A stretch of 64,000 nucleotides of DNA from Thermoguttaceae bacterium (GCA_025060325.1 JANXBW010000022.1:9304-73303), one strand, 5' to 3'; shown: positions 38,032 to 48,444, counted from the first letter of the stretch. Notes: generated from the sequence alone by a model not told the origin. A program made the numbers and translations.

Positions 38032-38856
38032 CAAGTCCTCACCTTACCGGATGCCAAATCCCTAGATATCTGGAGCACGAAGTTCTTCGGTCATTATCCG
38101 CGAGCCCGAACCAAGCGCATTACTGGCGTTAAGTGTCGCCTCCGCGCCTTGCCTAGGCAGAATCCGGGACAATCCCCCAGCGGATTCCACGGCGTTGGTT
38201 AGTTAGGAGCATTGTTGGCCAGGGAGACGGGCAATGCAATCTTTAACCCTGCCGCCGGCGCACGGACGTTCTCTCCCGGCTACCGTCCAAACGCTCAATT
38301 GAGTTAGCCCCGCACGTTACCTTGCCGGACGCTCAAAGTGATGGCTATCGAGTTCCGCCAGGCCTTCCGCTCAAAGTGAGGTTCCTTCATGCGGAGCGAT
38401 TCGTGTCGAAAAAACCGGGGGATAGGACAATCCTTCCCTGGCCGTCCCGCAAAGTGCTACGCCATTCGACGAGCTCAGGCGATCGACCAAAGGCATGGTT
38501 CCTCCCATTTTTGCGGCTTCCAGGTCCTTCGAGGTATCAAGCGAAGCGAATTCCGGAACCCGAGCGAGTTCACTGGCCGCGGATAATTCCTCGTAGGACC
38601 AATGCAGTCTTAACAGGAGAGAAACTTCTGCACTTTCGCTAAACGAAGCCGTTAAAATCAAAAGACCATTGGCTTTATGTGTCCACTGACGATGCTTGAC
38701 CCAAGGGTTTGGGCTTAAAACGTATTTTGCAAGTAAACAATCGATTTTTGAAATGATGCATGCACAAGTGACGGAATGAGGATCCGGCCTGAGGCCACGG
38801 CACCTCGGGCCGGCCGTTGTTTTCCCTGTCATTCCAACTGCGAGGACACTGATCAT
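38032..38856. other. Gap between divergent amidohydrolase and ABC permease genes
   Basis: About 825 bp with no supported gene. The right half is more AT-rich (38640-38770) and probably carries the permease promoter. I could not identify a clear MntR or Fur box. Confidence 0.4.
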
Positions 38857-40233
38857 ATGGAGTGGTTGTGGCCGGCCTTAACCGAGCGGAATCTATACTC
38901 GGCAGCGATCATTGCTGGAATTGCAGCGGTGACCAACGTGGCCTGCGCCATCGTGGGTTGCTATTTAGTTCTTCGGCGGATGAGTCTTTTGGGAGACGCA
39001 ATTGCCCACGCTGTGCTGCCCGGGCTTGTCTTAGCGTACATTCTTTCCGGTACGCTGTCGCTTCCTGCCCTTTACGTTGGGGCAGTAGTGGTGGGGCTGG
39101 CGACAGCAGCTCTTACTCAGACCCTTCACCGAATTGGAGGTGTCTCAGAAGATACTAGCATGGGTGTGGTGTTTACGTCTTTTTTCGCGATCGGGGTCAT
39201 TCTCATCAAACGGTATGGAGCCAATGTGGATCTTGATCCAGATTGCGTACTAAGCGGTCTCCTCGAACTGGCCGATGACAACGTGGTAAATGTTGCCGGG
39301 CGAGAAATTCCTCGAGCACTCGTGACGATTGTCCCAGTGCTTGTGCTAAACATCGCCTTTGTGAGCATCTTTTGGAAGGAGCTCCTTGTGGCCTCGTTTG
39401 ATCCGGCCTTTGCCACCGCCGCGGGCTTCCGAGCCAGTGTGCTTCATTATTCCCTGATGACACTGGTTGCCCTGACGACCGTGGCCGCCTTCGAGCAGGT
39501 GGGATCGATCCTTGTTGTAGCGATGCTCGTTGCCCCCGGGGCGGCCGCCCATCTCCTTACGGATCGGCTTCGAACCATGCTTCTTATTGCCGCCGGATTT
39601 GGAGTCCTATCTGCCTTCGGCGGATACATCCTGGCCATTTGGTGGGACGTTAACATCGCAGGAGCCATGACCCTGGTGATTGGCGGCATTTACTTGGCGG
39701 CGGCACTTTTCTCGCCCCGCTACGGGATCGTCCCCCGGCTGATTCGCCTGGGAGGCATGCGGATTCGAATCTTGGCCGAGGACATTTTGGCCGTGCTCTT
39801 TCGGCATAAAGAAATTGCAGGCGAGAGCCCCGTTTCCGCTCGAATAGTGTGGGATCAACTTGGGCGCGGACTTATTCCCCGACTAGCCTTGGGATGGCTT
39901 GTCACCCGAGGCTATGTTCGCTACCAGAAGGGGAATTTATTGCTGCTTCCGGCTGGCCAAGCCTATGCAAGCGAAATTATTCGCGCCCACCGATTATGGG
40001 AAGCCTACGAAGTGGCGGCTTTGGGCCGTCAGGCCGAGCGAGTCCACGATTCAGCAATGAGGGTCGAGCATTTCCTTTCCCCTCCGCTTCGGGAAGAATT
40101 AGTTTCGGCACTCGGGGAAGCGTCGCGTGACCCGCATGGGCGAAAGATCCCCGCGGTTGATCCTCCTGGACGCAAGCTGGGCGCCGACGCTCCGAAAACC
40201 GAACGAACGAAAACGGGCTCAAACCCGGACTGA
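38857..40233 (+). CDS. Metal ABC transporter permease fused to a DtxR/MntR-like domain
   Basis: The 458-residue protein has an ABC-3 permease domain (about 1-290, some eight to nine membrane helices) of the manganese/zinc type. Its motifs include CYLVLRRMSLLGDAIAHAVL, where the MSLLGDAIAHAVLPG stretch is the family hallmark, and GSILVVAMLVAPGAAAHLLT. After about residue 310 the chain is soluble and resembles an iron-dependent repressor: WDQLGRGLIPRLALGWLVTR (winged helix), then LWEAYEVAALGRQAERVHDS and AMRVEHFLSPPLREELVSAL with His/Glu ligands of the DtxR dimerisation domain. I chose the ATG at 38857, with GAGGA eleven bases upstream. The ATPase and binding protein are not in the window. The fused domain may sense metal at the membrane rather than bind DNA (inference). 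Confidence 0.9.
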   Translation: MEWLWPALTERNLYSAAIIAGIAAVTNVACAIVGCYLVLRRMSLLGDAIAHAVLPGLVLAYILSGTLSLPALYVGAVVVGLATAALTQTLHRIGGVSEDTSMGVVFTSFFAIGVILIKRYGANVDLDPDCVLSGLLELADDNVVNVAGREIPRALVTIVPVLVLNIAFVSIFWKELLVASFDPAFATAAGFRASVLHYSLMTLVALTTVAAFEQVGSILVVAMLVAPGAAAHLLTDRLRTMLLIAAGFGVLSAFGGYILAIWWDVNIAGAMTLVIGGIYLAAALFSPRYGIVPRLIRLGGMRIRILAEDILAVLFRHKEIAGESPVSARIVWDQLGRGLIPRLALGWLVTRGYVRYQKGNLLLLPAGQAYASEIIRAHRLWEAYEVAALGRQAERVHDSAMRVEHFLSPPLREELVSALGEASRDPHGRKIPAVDPPGRKLGADAPKTERTKTGSNPD

Positions 40234-40268
40234 TAGGGAACGTCCCCAACCGAAACATACATGTGCCG

Positions 40269-41030
40269 ATGAGTCTTGGCGATATCCCTATTTTGTTTGA
40301 AAACGTGGAAATCCTTATCATCAACAAGCCGGCTGGCATTTTGACACAAGCTCCTGCCGGCGTTGACAGCCTAGAGATCCGTATTCGGCAGTATCTTGCC
40401 GCGCAGCAACCGCCGGAGCCCTCTGCCACTGTTCCGAAGCAGCGGCGAGAGGTTTACTTAGGCATGCCGCATCGATTAGACCGACCCGCGACAGGCGTAC
40501 TTATCTTCGGCAAGACCCGGCGGGCAACGCGGCGGCTAGCGCGACAGTTCGAGCGCCGTCTAATCCGCAAGACATACTGGGCGTGCGTTCAGGGATGGGT
40601 ACGACCGGAAGAAGGCACCTGGCATGACTTGGTGAGGAAAATCCCCGACCAGCCCCAAGCCGAAATCGCCACAGCCGAACAGCCCGACGCGCAATTAGCC
40701 GTGTTGCGGTATCGGGTGCTGAGGTATTTCCCTTGGGGCACCTGGATGGAGATTGAGTTAGAGACCGGTCGATATCATCAAATCCGTATTCAAGCGGCCA
40801 GCCGGGGCCACCCGGTACTGGGTGACATCCAGTATGGGTCGCAAATTCCCTTCGGCCCCCAATACGACGACTGGCGTCTGCGGCCGATCGCACTTCACGC
40901 CCGGAGCCTTGAGTTCATCGAGCCGATATCCCAAGCACCAATGCGAATCATTGCACCCTTGTGGCCTCCTTGGGCAGAAATTGGGATCGTCGATGAAAAC
41001 ACTCCGCCACGTTCACTCCCCGAACAGTAA
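40269..41030 (+). CDS. RluA-family pseudouridine synthase
   Basis: The protein of about 253 residues isomerises uridine to pseudouridine in rRNA or tRNA. It has ILFENVEILIINKPAGILTQ at the N-terminus, the catalytic motif GMPHRLDRPATGVLIFGKT with the active-site Asp in HRLDR (about 70), KTYWACVQG and the C-terminal ELETGRYHQIRIQAASRGHP with LGDIQYG. The S4 domain of RluC/RluD is absent, so it is an RluA- or YqcB-like short form. The start is uncertain: ATG at 40269 or GTG two codons earlier, with no clear ribosome-binding site. It follows the ABC permease by 35 bp. Confidence 0.93.
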   Translation: MSLGDIPILFENVEILIINKPAGILTQAPAGVDSLEIRIRQYLAAQQPPEPSATVPKQRREVYLGMPHRLDRPATGVLIFGKTRRATRRLARQFERRLIRKTYWACVQGWVRPEEGTWHDLVRKIPDQPQAEIATAEQPDAQLAVLRYRVLRYFPWGTWMEIELETGRYHQIRIQAASRGHPVLGDIQYGSQIPFGPQYDDWRLRPIALHARSLEFIEPISQAPMRIIAPLWPPWAEIGIVDENTPPRSLPEQ

Positions 41031-41151
41031 CACAGATTGGTACGGGCCCATTTGTCCAGATGACCTGCCCCGGAGCAAATGCCCGGAAAAATCCTGGCAG
41101 TTCCGCCCTATGACTAAACTCACAAGCTCAACCGGCTAAGAGTTCCTTGTA

Positions 41152-41192
41152 AACCAAAAAGCCCCGCGAGCGGGACTTCCGCCCTTGGGGCT
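41152..41192 (-). terminator. Rho-independent terminator of the Gfo/Idh/MocA gene
   Basis: Read on the minus strand, AGCCCC (41192-41187) pairs with GGGGCT (41165-41160), with a second small GC stem inside the loop, followed directly by TTTTT. It lies about 60 bp after the stop of the gene ending at 41254. Confidence 0.8.
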
Positions 41193-41253
41193 GCCTCACC
41201 TGATCAGTTTATCCGCACAAATTTGTGATCGGCTAAGACGTTCGTCCCTCGCG

Positions 41254-42447
41254 CTATTTTACTTCGTCGATACGCACACACCGACGCTCCTGGGCGGAGA
41301 TAAGCGCTGCCTCAAGCACCCGCTGAGTCTGGTAGGCGTCCTCGAAGTCCGGAATCGGAACCGTCGGCTCTTCGCCAGCAATCACCCGAAGGATGTCGAA
41401 AGCTTGGTTCACAAAGCCGTGTTCATAACCGATGATGTGGGCATCGGGCCACCATGCAAAGATGTACGGGTGATCCGGTGCATGGGTGCACATGATAGTG
41501 GTCCAACCCTGTACGGCCCGAGGCCGGGTGGCGTCATAGTACTGGAGTTCGTTCATCCGCTCGAAATCAAATTTCAGCGCGCCCTTCGTGCCGTTGATCT
41601 CGAACGTATTACGGTTCTGATTGCCGGTGGCCTGACGAGCGGCCTCGAAGCTGGCAACAGCTCCGTTGGCAAACCGCGCAAGGAAAAGTACCGTGTCGTC
41701 GACAGTCACATCGCCCCACTCTTCGCCAGCAGTTCCAGCACCCAAGGTTTCTCCAGCAGGGCCCTTCGGCAACCGCCGCTTCTTAATAAACGTCTCGGCA
41801 ATGGCTCCTACGACCTCAACAATTTCCGAGCCGGTGACAAACCGGGTCATGTCGATAATGTGGGCATTTAGGTCCCCGTGAGCACCGGAGCCAGCAAGCT
41901 TCTTATCAAATCGCCAAAGCAGCGGGACATCCTCATTTGCCCAATCCTGGAGGTAAGTGGCCCGAACATGCCGAATTTCCCCAATGGCCCCCTCCTTTAC
42001 CAACCGATGGGCGAGGGCCACGGCAGGGCAGCGGCGGTAATTAAACCAGACAAATGTTTTGACCCCACGGGCTTTGGCAGCGCGAGCCGCCTCGGCCATC
42101 TCCCGCGCATCCTGAAGCGTGCCTGCCAAAGGTTTTTCGCATGCGACGTGTTTGCCGGCCGCTAGCGCCTCCTTGGCCACCGGAGCGTGCATGTAGTTAG
42201 GAGTCACAATGTCCACAAGGCCAATCTCCGGACTTGTCACGGTGGCCTTCCAATCGGTGGAAAGATTCTGCCAGCCCCAATTAGCAGCGAACCCCTGCGG
42301 ATCAGGATCGACACCTTTTTCACCAAAAACAGTGTGCATGACCGGACGAATTGGCGGCTTGAAGAACTTCGCCACCTGGCCCCACGCGTTCGAATGGGCC
42401 CGACCCATGAACCCCTGCCCAATTAGCGCCACGTTGATCGTCTGCAT
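41254..42447 (-). CDS. Cytoplasmic Gfo/Idh/MocA family oxidoreductase
   Basis: The 397-residue protein is an NAD(P)-dependent sugar or inositol dehydrogenase-like enzyme without a signal peptide. It begins MQTINVALIGQGFMGRAHSN with the Rossmann GxGxxG region, then IGLVDIVTPNYMHAPVAKEA and GKHVACEKPLAGTLQDAREM with the EKP catalytic Lys, FVWFNYRRCPAV, and GSGAHGDLNAHIIDM carrying the active-site His. The ATG at 42447 has a strong GGAGGT eight bases upstream. A good terminator follows. The length and the FNYRRCPA and HGDLNAH motifs resemble levoglucosan/1,5-anhydro or inositol dehydrogenase-like members, but the substrate is not certain. Confidence 0.93.
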   Translation of the reverse strand: MQTINVALIGQGFMGRAHSNAWGQVAKFFKPPIRPVMHTVFGEKGVDPDPQGFAANWGWQNLSTDWKATVTSPEIGLVDIVTPNYMHAPVAKEALAAGKHVACEKPLAGTLQDAREMAEAARAAKARGVKTFVWFNYRRCPAVALAHRLVKEGAIGEIRHVRATYLQDWANEDVPLLWRFDKKLAGSGAHGDLNAHIIDMTRFVTGSEIVEVVGAIAETFIKKRRLPKGPAGETLGAGTAGEEWGDVTVDDTVLFLARFANGAVASFEAARQATGNQNRNTFEINGTKGALKFDFERMNELQYYDATRPRAVQGWTTIMCTHAPDHPYIFAWWPDAHIIGYEHGFVNQAFDILRVIAGEEPTVPIPDFEDAYQTQRVLEAALISAQERRCVRIDEVK

Positions 42448-43200
42448 CCTCGTACCTCCTTCGATCAATTGCCTGTTGACAACCGACGCTCACCGCGCGA
42501 CGCGCTCTTGCTAAGTGAGGCACAAACCCGGCCGGCTCAACTCCATTGCGGCCAATGCCCTTGCAAAACCCTACGTGCCCTTCCGACCCACACTTATGAG
42601 GCATATTTTGTTTTGCCGGTTATAGACAGTGCTAGCGCTAGTTGCAAGAGGGGGGCAAGACGACGCCAGCGCCTCGTTGGATCGATTACGCCTCAAAGGC
42701 CGAGCTTCCAGCATCCTCTGCACATCACTCGCCGAATATGCCGCCGACCAAGATCCCACTTGGTTTCCGGAACCTGCTGCAGCCTTTGATGCACTTAAAC
42801 AGGGGCTGGGGTTAACTTTTCCAAGCGGGCACGAAGGGAACTCCCAAGGTGCATGCCACACGATCTTTCACCCGCAGAGTGCTGCCCGCTATGATAGGGT
42901 TTGGGACGAGGGGCTACGGGCGTTCGGAGCGCACGGGGGAACAAGCCTGGAACGGCAGCCTACTTGTGCGTTGCCCGTAAATTCCTGTTTTCGCGCAAGA
43001 TCTCTAGGTTTGGTAACGTGCCCCAGGGCCCGAAGCATTGCTGGACGCGCTCACGGGGTGGCGTTGTGGCGGCACTGACGGGGGGTTTGAGTACAAGATC
43101 GGCCGCTGAAGCCTCTCAAAGCTATAAAGCACAAGATCGGAGGTAAACGCGACGTTCGTCATTCGGTACGGGCACAGGTCGATTTGTTAGGAGAGTAAAA
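42448..43200. other. Gap between divergent genes, no gene seen
   Basis: 753 bp, holding the two promoters. Only shadow ORFs are present. AGGAGAG at the right end is the ribosome-binding site of the next gene. Confidence 0.4.
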
Positions 43201-43815
43201 ATGGGAAGGAAAGGCCGAGCAGGTGGGATCTTGGCATTGGGCGCGGCAACATCAGTGGGCATTCTTTTGGGATTTGTTCTCGGGGGGCTGATGCCTTCTA
43301 TCCCCGTCCAAGCTGTTGCCACCGATAGGGCGGAAAACTACGCGATTGCCACCGGTTGGGTCGACGAAGGGGTGGAGGCTCTTTATTTTCTTGACTTCTT
43401 GACCGGTACGCTAAGGGCGGCTGTCCCTTCCAATCAGACCCGCGATTTCCGTGCCCGGTTCGAGACGAATGTGCTGGGTGATTTGCAGAAAGTTATCGAT
43501 CTGCAAAACGCGAATCTGGCCCAGGTTAATGCCCAACGTGCCCGAGCCGGTCAGCCGCCGCTCCCACCCCTCCAAATGCCGCAGAACCCCCGCTTCCTGA
43601 TGGTTACTGGCAACCTTGATATTCGCCGAGGAGCCGCTGCCCGAACCCGGCCGAGTGCCGCAGCTGTTTATGTAGCCGAACTGAATACGGGGATCGTGCT
43701 GGCTTATGTGGTGCCCTGGAATCAGTCGGCACATGCTGCTAATCAACCCCAGGGCGGCTCATTGGAGCTGTGGGCTAGTGACCGATTTGCCACTGCGATT
43801 ATCCGCACCCAGTAG
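43201..43815 (+). CDS. Exported or membrane-anchored hypothetical protein
   Basis: The 204-residue protein has a basic N-terminus (MGRKGRAGG) and one hydrophobic helix (about 10-33, LALGAATSVGILLGFVLGGL), a signal anchor or uncleaved signal. The rest is soluble: AENYAIATGWVDEGVEALYF, LDFLTGTLRAAV, a Gln/Ala/Pro-rich stretch, and AAVYVAELNTGIVLAYVVPW. This pattern is familiar from conserved planctomycete hypothetical proteins that resemble a single propeller-like blade pair, but no function is known. AGGAGAG lies seven bases before the ATG. Confidence 0.75.
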   Translation: MGRKGRAGGILALGAATSVGILLGFVLGGLMPSIPVQAVATDRAENYAIATGWVDEGVEALYFLDFLTGTLRAAVPSNQTRDFRARFETNVLGDLQKVIDLQNANLAQVNAQRARAGQPPLPPLQMPQNPRFLMVTGNLDIRRGAAARTRPSAAAVYVAELNTGIVLAYVVPWNQSAHAANQPQGGSLELWASDRFATAIIRTQ

Positions 43816-44678
43816 GTCCTTTTTCGGGGGCTCCCCCACATAGGAAAGGATGCCTGGTGCCGGGGAGGCGCCGCCCATCGGTCGACAGGTTTGCTCAAGT
43901 TCTCAGGGTTTTGCCGAAGTTGAGGCACTGATCTCCTGCCGGAAGGATGTCAGCCGCCGAAGTTAGCAAGCCCGCAAGCAGTCTCCGCGAAAACCCGCGG
44001 GAAGATTGCCGCGCGGGACCGATTTCGCCGGCGCAAAGGTGTCGGGCGTAACATCGGGGTCACCCAGTGCCCGGTGGATTCCGCTAGCGGCACTGAGCGT
44101 GGCTGAGCGACTTGCGTCCTTCCAGTCCGGCGGTTTGGCTTTAAGCTTTCGAGGTAAGCTGAGGCCATAGTCAAGAAATTCCCGCAAAGCCAACGGCCCG
44201 GGACGGTGTCACCCGAATGCCGTGGCTCGACCTGTCTCATCACGCAAGGCGATTAGCATACAATTTGGGGAACCGGCGGAAGGTACTAAAAATTGATCGG
44301 TGAGCCGGGGCTAAGGCAAGACCCAACCACAGCTTGGCAGTGCCAGGCACCGACTTCCCAGCCGCGACCAGTGTGAGTGCGCCCCTCGACGGTACGGCTT
44401 TTGTCAGCAAGGTCCGGCTCGGCTGCCCCAAACGGGGCCTTAACTATCAGGGTTTTTTCAGGGGTAATGGCTCGGCTTATACGGCTGCCCAGTCGGCTGG
44501 CTCAGTGGGCGGCATAGTCATTTTCATAGTCTCGAACTTGGCCCCGGTTAAAGTGGAAGGGCGTTACCGTCTGTGGTAAACAAGGCGCCCCATGGCGAAA
44601 ATCGTGTACATAAGCGCATCTGACGGAATTGCCGGTGGGCTTGAGGGAACAAGAGAGGGTTACAAGGTTCGGGTTTAA
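43816..44678. other. Gap upstream of thiS
   Basis: 863 bp without a supported gene. Since thiSG follows, I looked for a TPP riboswitch (CTGAGA plus the downstream ACC-TGA-TC block) and did not find one. Confidence 0.45.
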
Positions 44679-44900
44679 ATGCAGACGGAAACCAAAAAGA
44701 TTTTGGTACATATCAACGGCCAGGCGCAAGAGGTCCCCGCTGGGTTGACCGTGGCTGCTTTGCTTGAGCGGTATGACTTGGCCCGGCGGCCGCTTGCCGT
44801 CGAAATCAATGGCGACGTAGTTCCGCGGGAAAAGCACGCGCAGCGGGAGCTCCAGCCTGGCGATCGAATCGAAATTGTCACCTTAGTCGGGGGAGGTTGA
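44679..44900 (+). CDS. thiS: Sulfur carrier protein ThiS
   Basis: ThiS is the ubiquitin-fold sulfur carrier for thiazole synthesis. Its C-terminal Gly is adenylated by ThiF and loaded as a thiocarboxylate. The 73-residue protein has [40 protein letters not shown] and [14 protein letters not shown]. The essential Gly-Gly end is present, with one additional Gly. It lies immediately before thiG, the usual order. The ribosome-binding site is weak. Confidence 0.93.
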   Translation: MQTETKKILVHINGQAQEVPAGLTVAALLERYDLARRPLAVEINGDVVPREKHAQRELQPGDRIEIVTLVGGG

Positions 44901-44908
44901 AAATACGC

Positions 44909-45745
44909 ATGGCCGTCGCGGTACCCATCGTCGATCCTTTGCGAATAGGCTCGCATGTTTTCTCCAGCCGACTGATCGTCGGTACGGGAAAGTACGCCAC
45001 ATTCGAGCTGATGCAGCAGTGCCTGGAACTCTCCGGGGCTGAATGCATCACGGTGGCAGTGCGACGTGAACGCCTTTACGATCGGCAAGGCCGAAATATC
45101 CTCGACTTCATTGACACCTCCCGTTACACCATCTTGCCCAACACAGCAGGCTGTTACACAGCCGAAGATGCTGTGCGCGTCGCCCGCCTAGGCCGGGAGA
45201 TCTTGCGGGAACTTGGCAACCCTGGTGCGAACTGGGTGAAGCTTGAGGTCCTGGGCGATCCGAAAACCCTTTTGCCCGATCCGATCGCCACACTTGAGGC
45301 CACCGAGCGACTAGTGGCGGACGGATTCGAGGTCCTCGTGTACACGACGGATGACCCGGTGGTGGCGCGACGGCTCAAGCAGGCCGGGGCGACGAGCGTC
45401 ATGCCCGCCGGAAGCCCCATCGGCAGCGGTCAGGGGATTCTTAATCCGAACAATATCCGCATCTGCCTAGAGTACTTAAAAGACGGTGATCCCGACTATC
45501 CCGTGATTGTGGATGCAGGGGTGGGAACGGCAAGCGACGTGACCATCGCCTTCGAGTTAGGTGTGGATGGCGTGTTGCTAAACACGGGGATTGCCCTAGC
45601 GCAGGATCCGCTCAAAATGGCGCGGGCGATGCGCCTTGCCGCCGAAGCAGGCCGGCTTGCTTACTTGGCCGGGCGGATTCCTAAAAAGCTTTACGCCAGC
45701 GCAAGTAGCCCACTTGAAGGGACAATTGCCCCAGCAAGGGGTTAG
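44909..45745 (+). CDS. thiG: Thiazole synthase ThiG
   Basis: ThiG condenses 1-deoxy-D-xylulose-5-phosphate, dehydroglycine and ThiS-thiocarboxylate into the thiazole phosphate of thiamine. The 278-residue TIM-barrel shows [57 protein letters not shown] with the Schiff-base Lys, [14 protein letters not shown] and [20 protein letters not shown] with [14 protein letters not shown] lies twelve bases before the ATG at 44909; a TTG four codons upstream overlaps thiS by four bases. Only thiS and thiG are here; thiF, thiO or thiH and thiE must be elsewhere. Confidence 0.97.
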   Translation: MAVAVPIVDPLRIGSHVFSSRLIVGTGKYATFELMQQCLELSGAECITVAVRRERLYDRQGRNILDFIDTSRYTILPNTAGCYTAEDAVRVARLGREILRELGNPGANWVKLEVLGDPKTLLPDPIATLEATERLVADGFEVLVYTTDDPVVARRLKQAGATSVMPAGSPIGSGQGILNPNNIRICLEYLKDGDPDYPVIVDAGVGTASDVTIAFELGVDGVLLNTGIALAQDPLKMARAMRLAAEAGRLAYLAGRIPKKLYASASSPLEGTIAPARG

Positions 45746-45780
45746 ACAGAAAAACAAGCGTTGACCGGACGAGGAAACAA

Positions 45781-46530
45781 TTATCGCCCCTGCCGAAGCC
45801 TTTCTCCCAGGTAGTCGTCCAAGTCCGGAATTGCCCTAATCTTTCGGATGGTCTCTTCGAAGTCGTATTCCACCCGGCGGAACCTCACGACGCCATCCTC
45901 AAGAATCACGTAGCAGGCCCTGGGATCCCCATCGCGGGGCTGCCCCACCGACCCGACGTTAATCATCGCTTTTTCTTCGCCCAGACGATACTCCCAATTG
46001 ATCTCCTCCGGCGCAAGGAAACGAAAATCTTGCGTAAACACCCCAGGAACGTGGGTATGTCCTTGAAAAGCCACCCAATCAATCATGCCGAAAAGGCGCT
46101 CCATCTTCCGCGTGTTGTGAATATCCTCGGGAAAGACGTATTCGTTAAGGGGATTCCGCGGCGAGCCGTGCACAAAAAGCATCTTTCCCTCTTTGTAAAC
46201 ACGCGGCAATTCCCCAAGAAAATCCCATCGGCGCTGGGCTTGAGCCGGGTCGGGCGTATATTTTTCTAGCTGCTGTCTTGTCCAGAAGATGGCCCTTTCG
46301 GCGCCGGTGTTAAAACCTTCCGGGTCGAAGATAGCCCCTTGGTCGTGATTACCCAGGAGACACACCTTGCACTTCATCACCAAGTCGATGCATTCACGCG
46401 GATTTGGACCATAGCCAACGATATCGCCAAGGCAATAAATCTCGGTGATGCCTTGCTGACGAATGTCGTCGAGCACTGCCGAGAGGGCCTCGAGATTGCT
46501 GTGAATGTCGCTGATTAGAGCCCGTTTCAC
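45781..46530 (-). CDS. YfcE/diadenosine-tetraphosphatase-like metallophosphoesterase
   Basis: The 249-residue protein is a calcineurin-like phosphoesterase with all five metal-site blocks: [48 protein letters not shown] and FQGHTHVPG. The form with DIHSN and GPNPREC is common in bacterial metallophosphatases that act on phosphodiesters or nucleotides. The start is GTG at 46530, with GGGCGGG upstream. It converges with thiG. The substrate cannot be predicted. Confidence 0.93.
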   Translation of the reverse strand: MKRALISDIHSNLEALSAVLDDIRQQGITEIYCLGDIVGYGPNPRECIDLVMKCKVCLLGNHDQGAIFDPEGFNTGAERAIFWTRQQLEKYTPDPAQAQRRWDFLGELPRVYKEGKMLFVHGSPRNPLNEYVFPEDIHNTRKMERLFGMIDWVAFQGHTHVPGVFTQDFRFLAPEEINWEYRLGEEKAMINVGSVGQPRDGDPRACYVILEDGVVRFRRVEYDFEETIRKIRAIPDLDDYLGERLRQGR

Positions 46531-47574
46531 GGTCCCGCCCTTAGCCTGGTCCCACCAGAGGGTTAGAAAAGGTTCACTACCTATACGTGAGTTTACTAGC
46601 TATATTTTCGTCTAGTCCAATAGGAGCGGCAACCTGCTCTGCGCCCGGCCTCGTCGGTTCGGAGCAATTGCTGAGGCTGCTGAAGATCGCGGCAACCAGC
46701 CCCCTTTGCCCTGCGTCACACCCAGCCCCTTGCAATGGAAATTCCGCAAAGCGCAACTTATTTCTGCCCCTCGAGCAACTGTTTGAGTCGACCCTAATTG
46801 CCCTAATTGTCTAACCTTCAGGCCGAAGTTGCCAGGGCTTTCTGACCTTCGAACTTCCTTTTAGGTGCATCGGGCGCCCAAGACTGTCTAAGAAAGCAAG
46901 ATCGTCGAATGTCTCATCCAAAGACAATTATATGCTGATAATCTTGATTTAATTAATCGAGTTTCGCTCTCTGGGAGAATTGCCCCCGCAAGGAATGGCC
47001 TAAGAGACAGACTGCTTCCAGAGCCCAGCCGCTTCGGGGATCGACTCAAGTCCGCGAAAGTGTGTTCCTCGCAGGCCAAGTGCCGCCCCAGGGCGCATCA
47101 TGTGACCTCAAGGTGACCTCGGCCCGCCACCCCTGAGCGACTTATCGTACCTTCTACCGGGCGCACCGAGGCAAAGGGTCCCGTTGCTACTCCCTTAAAA
47201 GAGACTCTCCAAATAGGAGGCCGAAAAATGAAATCACAATCACAGAGGAGAAGCGGTTTCCTCCAATGCATCCGAGGGGGTACGAAACCTCTCCGGCCGG
47301 CAGTTTGTCATACCCTCGCGGCCAGATGCCGTAAACTGCCGTAAGACCGCAGCCGGATCAGTTACACTTACCCCTACGCGCGCCCCGTCTCTCGCGCTGA
47401 GCACGCAGCACGCATTCCGGAGCGCGCCTCCCCCTTACGCGCGCACCCTGTTAGAGGCAGGAATTCTCGGGAGAGCCTCCGGAGTTTGAGGCCAATTCTC
47501 CGAAAATCGGCCTCCACCTTCTATGAATCGATGCACCCTTTGCCGCCTAAGGTTTAACCCGGACTTTTGCCCTC
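46531..47574. other. Gene-free stretch at the left side of the decayed mobile region
   Basis: About 1 kb with no supported gene. Several stretches are C-rich on the plus strand. The left border of the mobile region is not visible; I did not find a copy of the tRNA-Ser 3' end here. Confidence 0.4.
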
Positions 47575-47709
47575 TTTAAATCGCTCCACAACGGCCGTGT
47601 AGCGCTTGGCAGCTTGCTAATCGAACTCATAAAGGGTGTCGAATCCTTTTTATGTGTCGAGATCAAGTTCAGCTGCTTGCGCTATCCTTCCTGTGTGGAG
47701 CTATTTAGC
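47575..47709. mobile_element. MITE-like inverted-repeat unit, copy 1
   Basis: The left arm GCTCCACAACGGCCGTGTAG (47583-) and the right arm ending at about 47709 (GCGCTATCCTTCCTGTGTGG then AGCTATTTAG) are imperfect inverted repeats of about 30 bases enclosing about 75 bp. The unit carries no ORF. Copy 2 at 48281-48410 has the same architecture and a similar core (about AAGTTCAG-CTTGCGCTAT). Small size, terminal inverted repeats and nearby IS630 remnants suggest a MITE. Confidence 0.65.
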
Positions 47710-47749
47710 CGGCAAGGCTCGGGCACTGGTGTTCTCCGGCGGCAACCGT

Positions 47750-47812
47750 TGAATAACTCCACAACGGAAGTCTAGCGCTGGGCGGCTCGGTGGTAGAGCT
47801 CATAGAAGAATC
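47750..47812. mobile_element. MITE-like unit, solo left arm
   Basis: ACTCCACAACGGAAGTCTAG followed by CGCTGGGCGGCTCGGTGGTA matches the left arm of copy 2, but no right arm follows within 130 bp. It is a truncated copy. Confidence 0.6.
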
Positions 47813-47954
47813 CGGTTGCTACCGAAAGTCGCGCCGGCGGCGGGACCATCCGTAAACGTGAAGAAACACGTTTACAAACGGTTGGCAACTGTTGCAAAGC
47901 CCTAGGTGCGTTTGTTCAGTGATCTCATAGGCGTTCTGCCACCGGGGGCCTGTG

Positions 47955-48265
47955 GATGCAGGCTACGGCAGCGGTGATTGTAGGTCAGTTCCTCATGCAG
48001 GTGCCACCACACGCGCTACGCAAATGCTACCACACCCGCTCCATGGGATTGGTCTCCGGCGAGTAGCTCGGGAGGTAGTGCAGCCGGATTTGCCCCGCAA
48101 CCGCAGCCAGGTGGGCTTTCACTCGCGGGCGCTTGTGGGACCGAGGCTTGTCGTAGACCACGTGGATTACTCGGTTATGTCCCAACTGCCGGCGGAAGGC
48201 CTCCAAGTGGGCGATAAGCAACTGCGCGTTCCACCGCAGGTCAACGGCCGAAATGAAGAAATCGG
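47955..48265 (-). pseudogene. IS630-family transposase remnant
   Basis: On the minus strand the frame reads FFISAVDLRWNAQLLIAHLE and continues through VIHVVYDKPRSHKR to LHYLPSYSPETNPMERVW. This is the C-terminal DDE block of IS630 transposases, in which PYSPxxNPxExxW carries the third acidic residue. It then meets a stop. A short internal near-duplication follows (GTGTGGTAGC...GCGTGTGGTGGC), and the family sequence resumes as WWHLHEELTYNHRCRSL. The N-terminal two thirds are missing. Copy 2 of the MITE-like unit lies 15 bp away. Confidence 0.8.
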
Positions 48266-48280
48266 AACTTTCCTAGTTGT

Positions 48281-48410
48281 TAAGTAGCTCCACAACGGAA
48301 GTGTAGCGCTGGGCGGCTTGCTGGTATAAGTCCTAGAGAAAGCCGAGCCTTTTTGTTTGGTGAGATGAAGTTCAGGTACTTGCGCTATATCTGCCGTCTG
48401 GAGCAGTTTA
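48281..48410. mobile_element. MITE-like inverted-repeat unit, copy 2
   Basis: The left arm GCTCCACAACGGAAGTGTAG then CGC (48287-) pairs with the right arm GCGCTATATCTGCCGTCTGG then AGC (48382-48404). The two arms enclose about 70 bp that include GATGAAGTTCAGGTACTTGC, matching copy 1. It abuts the IS630 remnant. Confidence 0.65.
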
Positions 48411-48444
48411 GCAGCGACAATCGACCATGTGCTTGGGCTGATGA

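Noticed and set aside
43816-44678. TPP riboswitch upstream of thiSG
   Set aside because: I could not find the conserved CTGAGA block or its partner segments.
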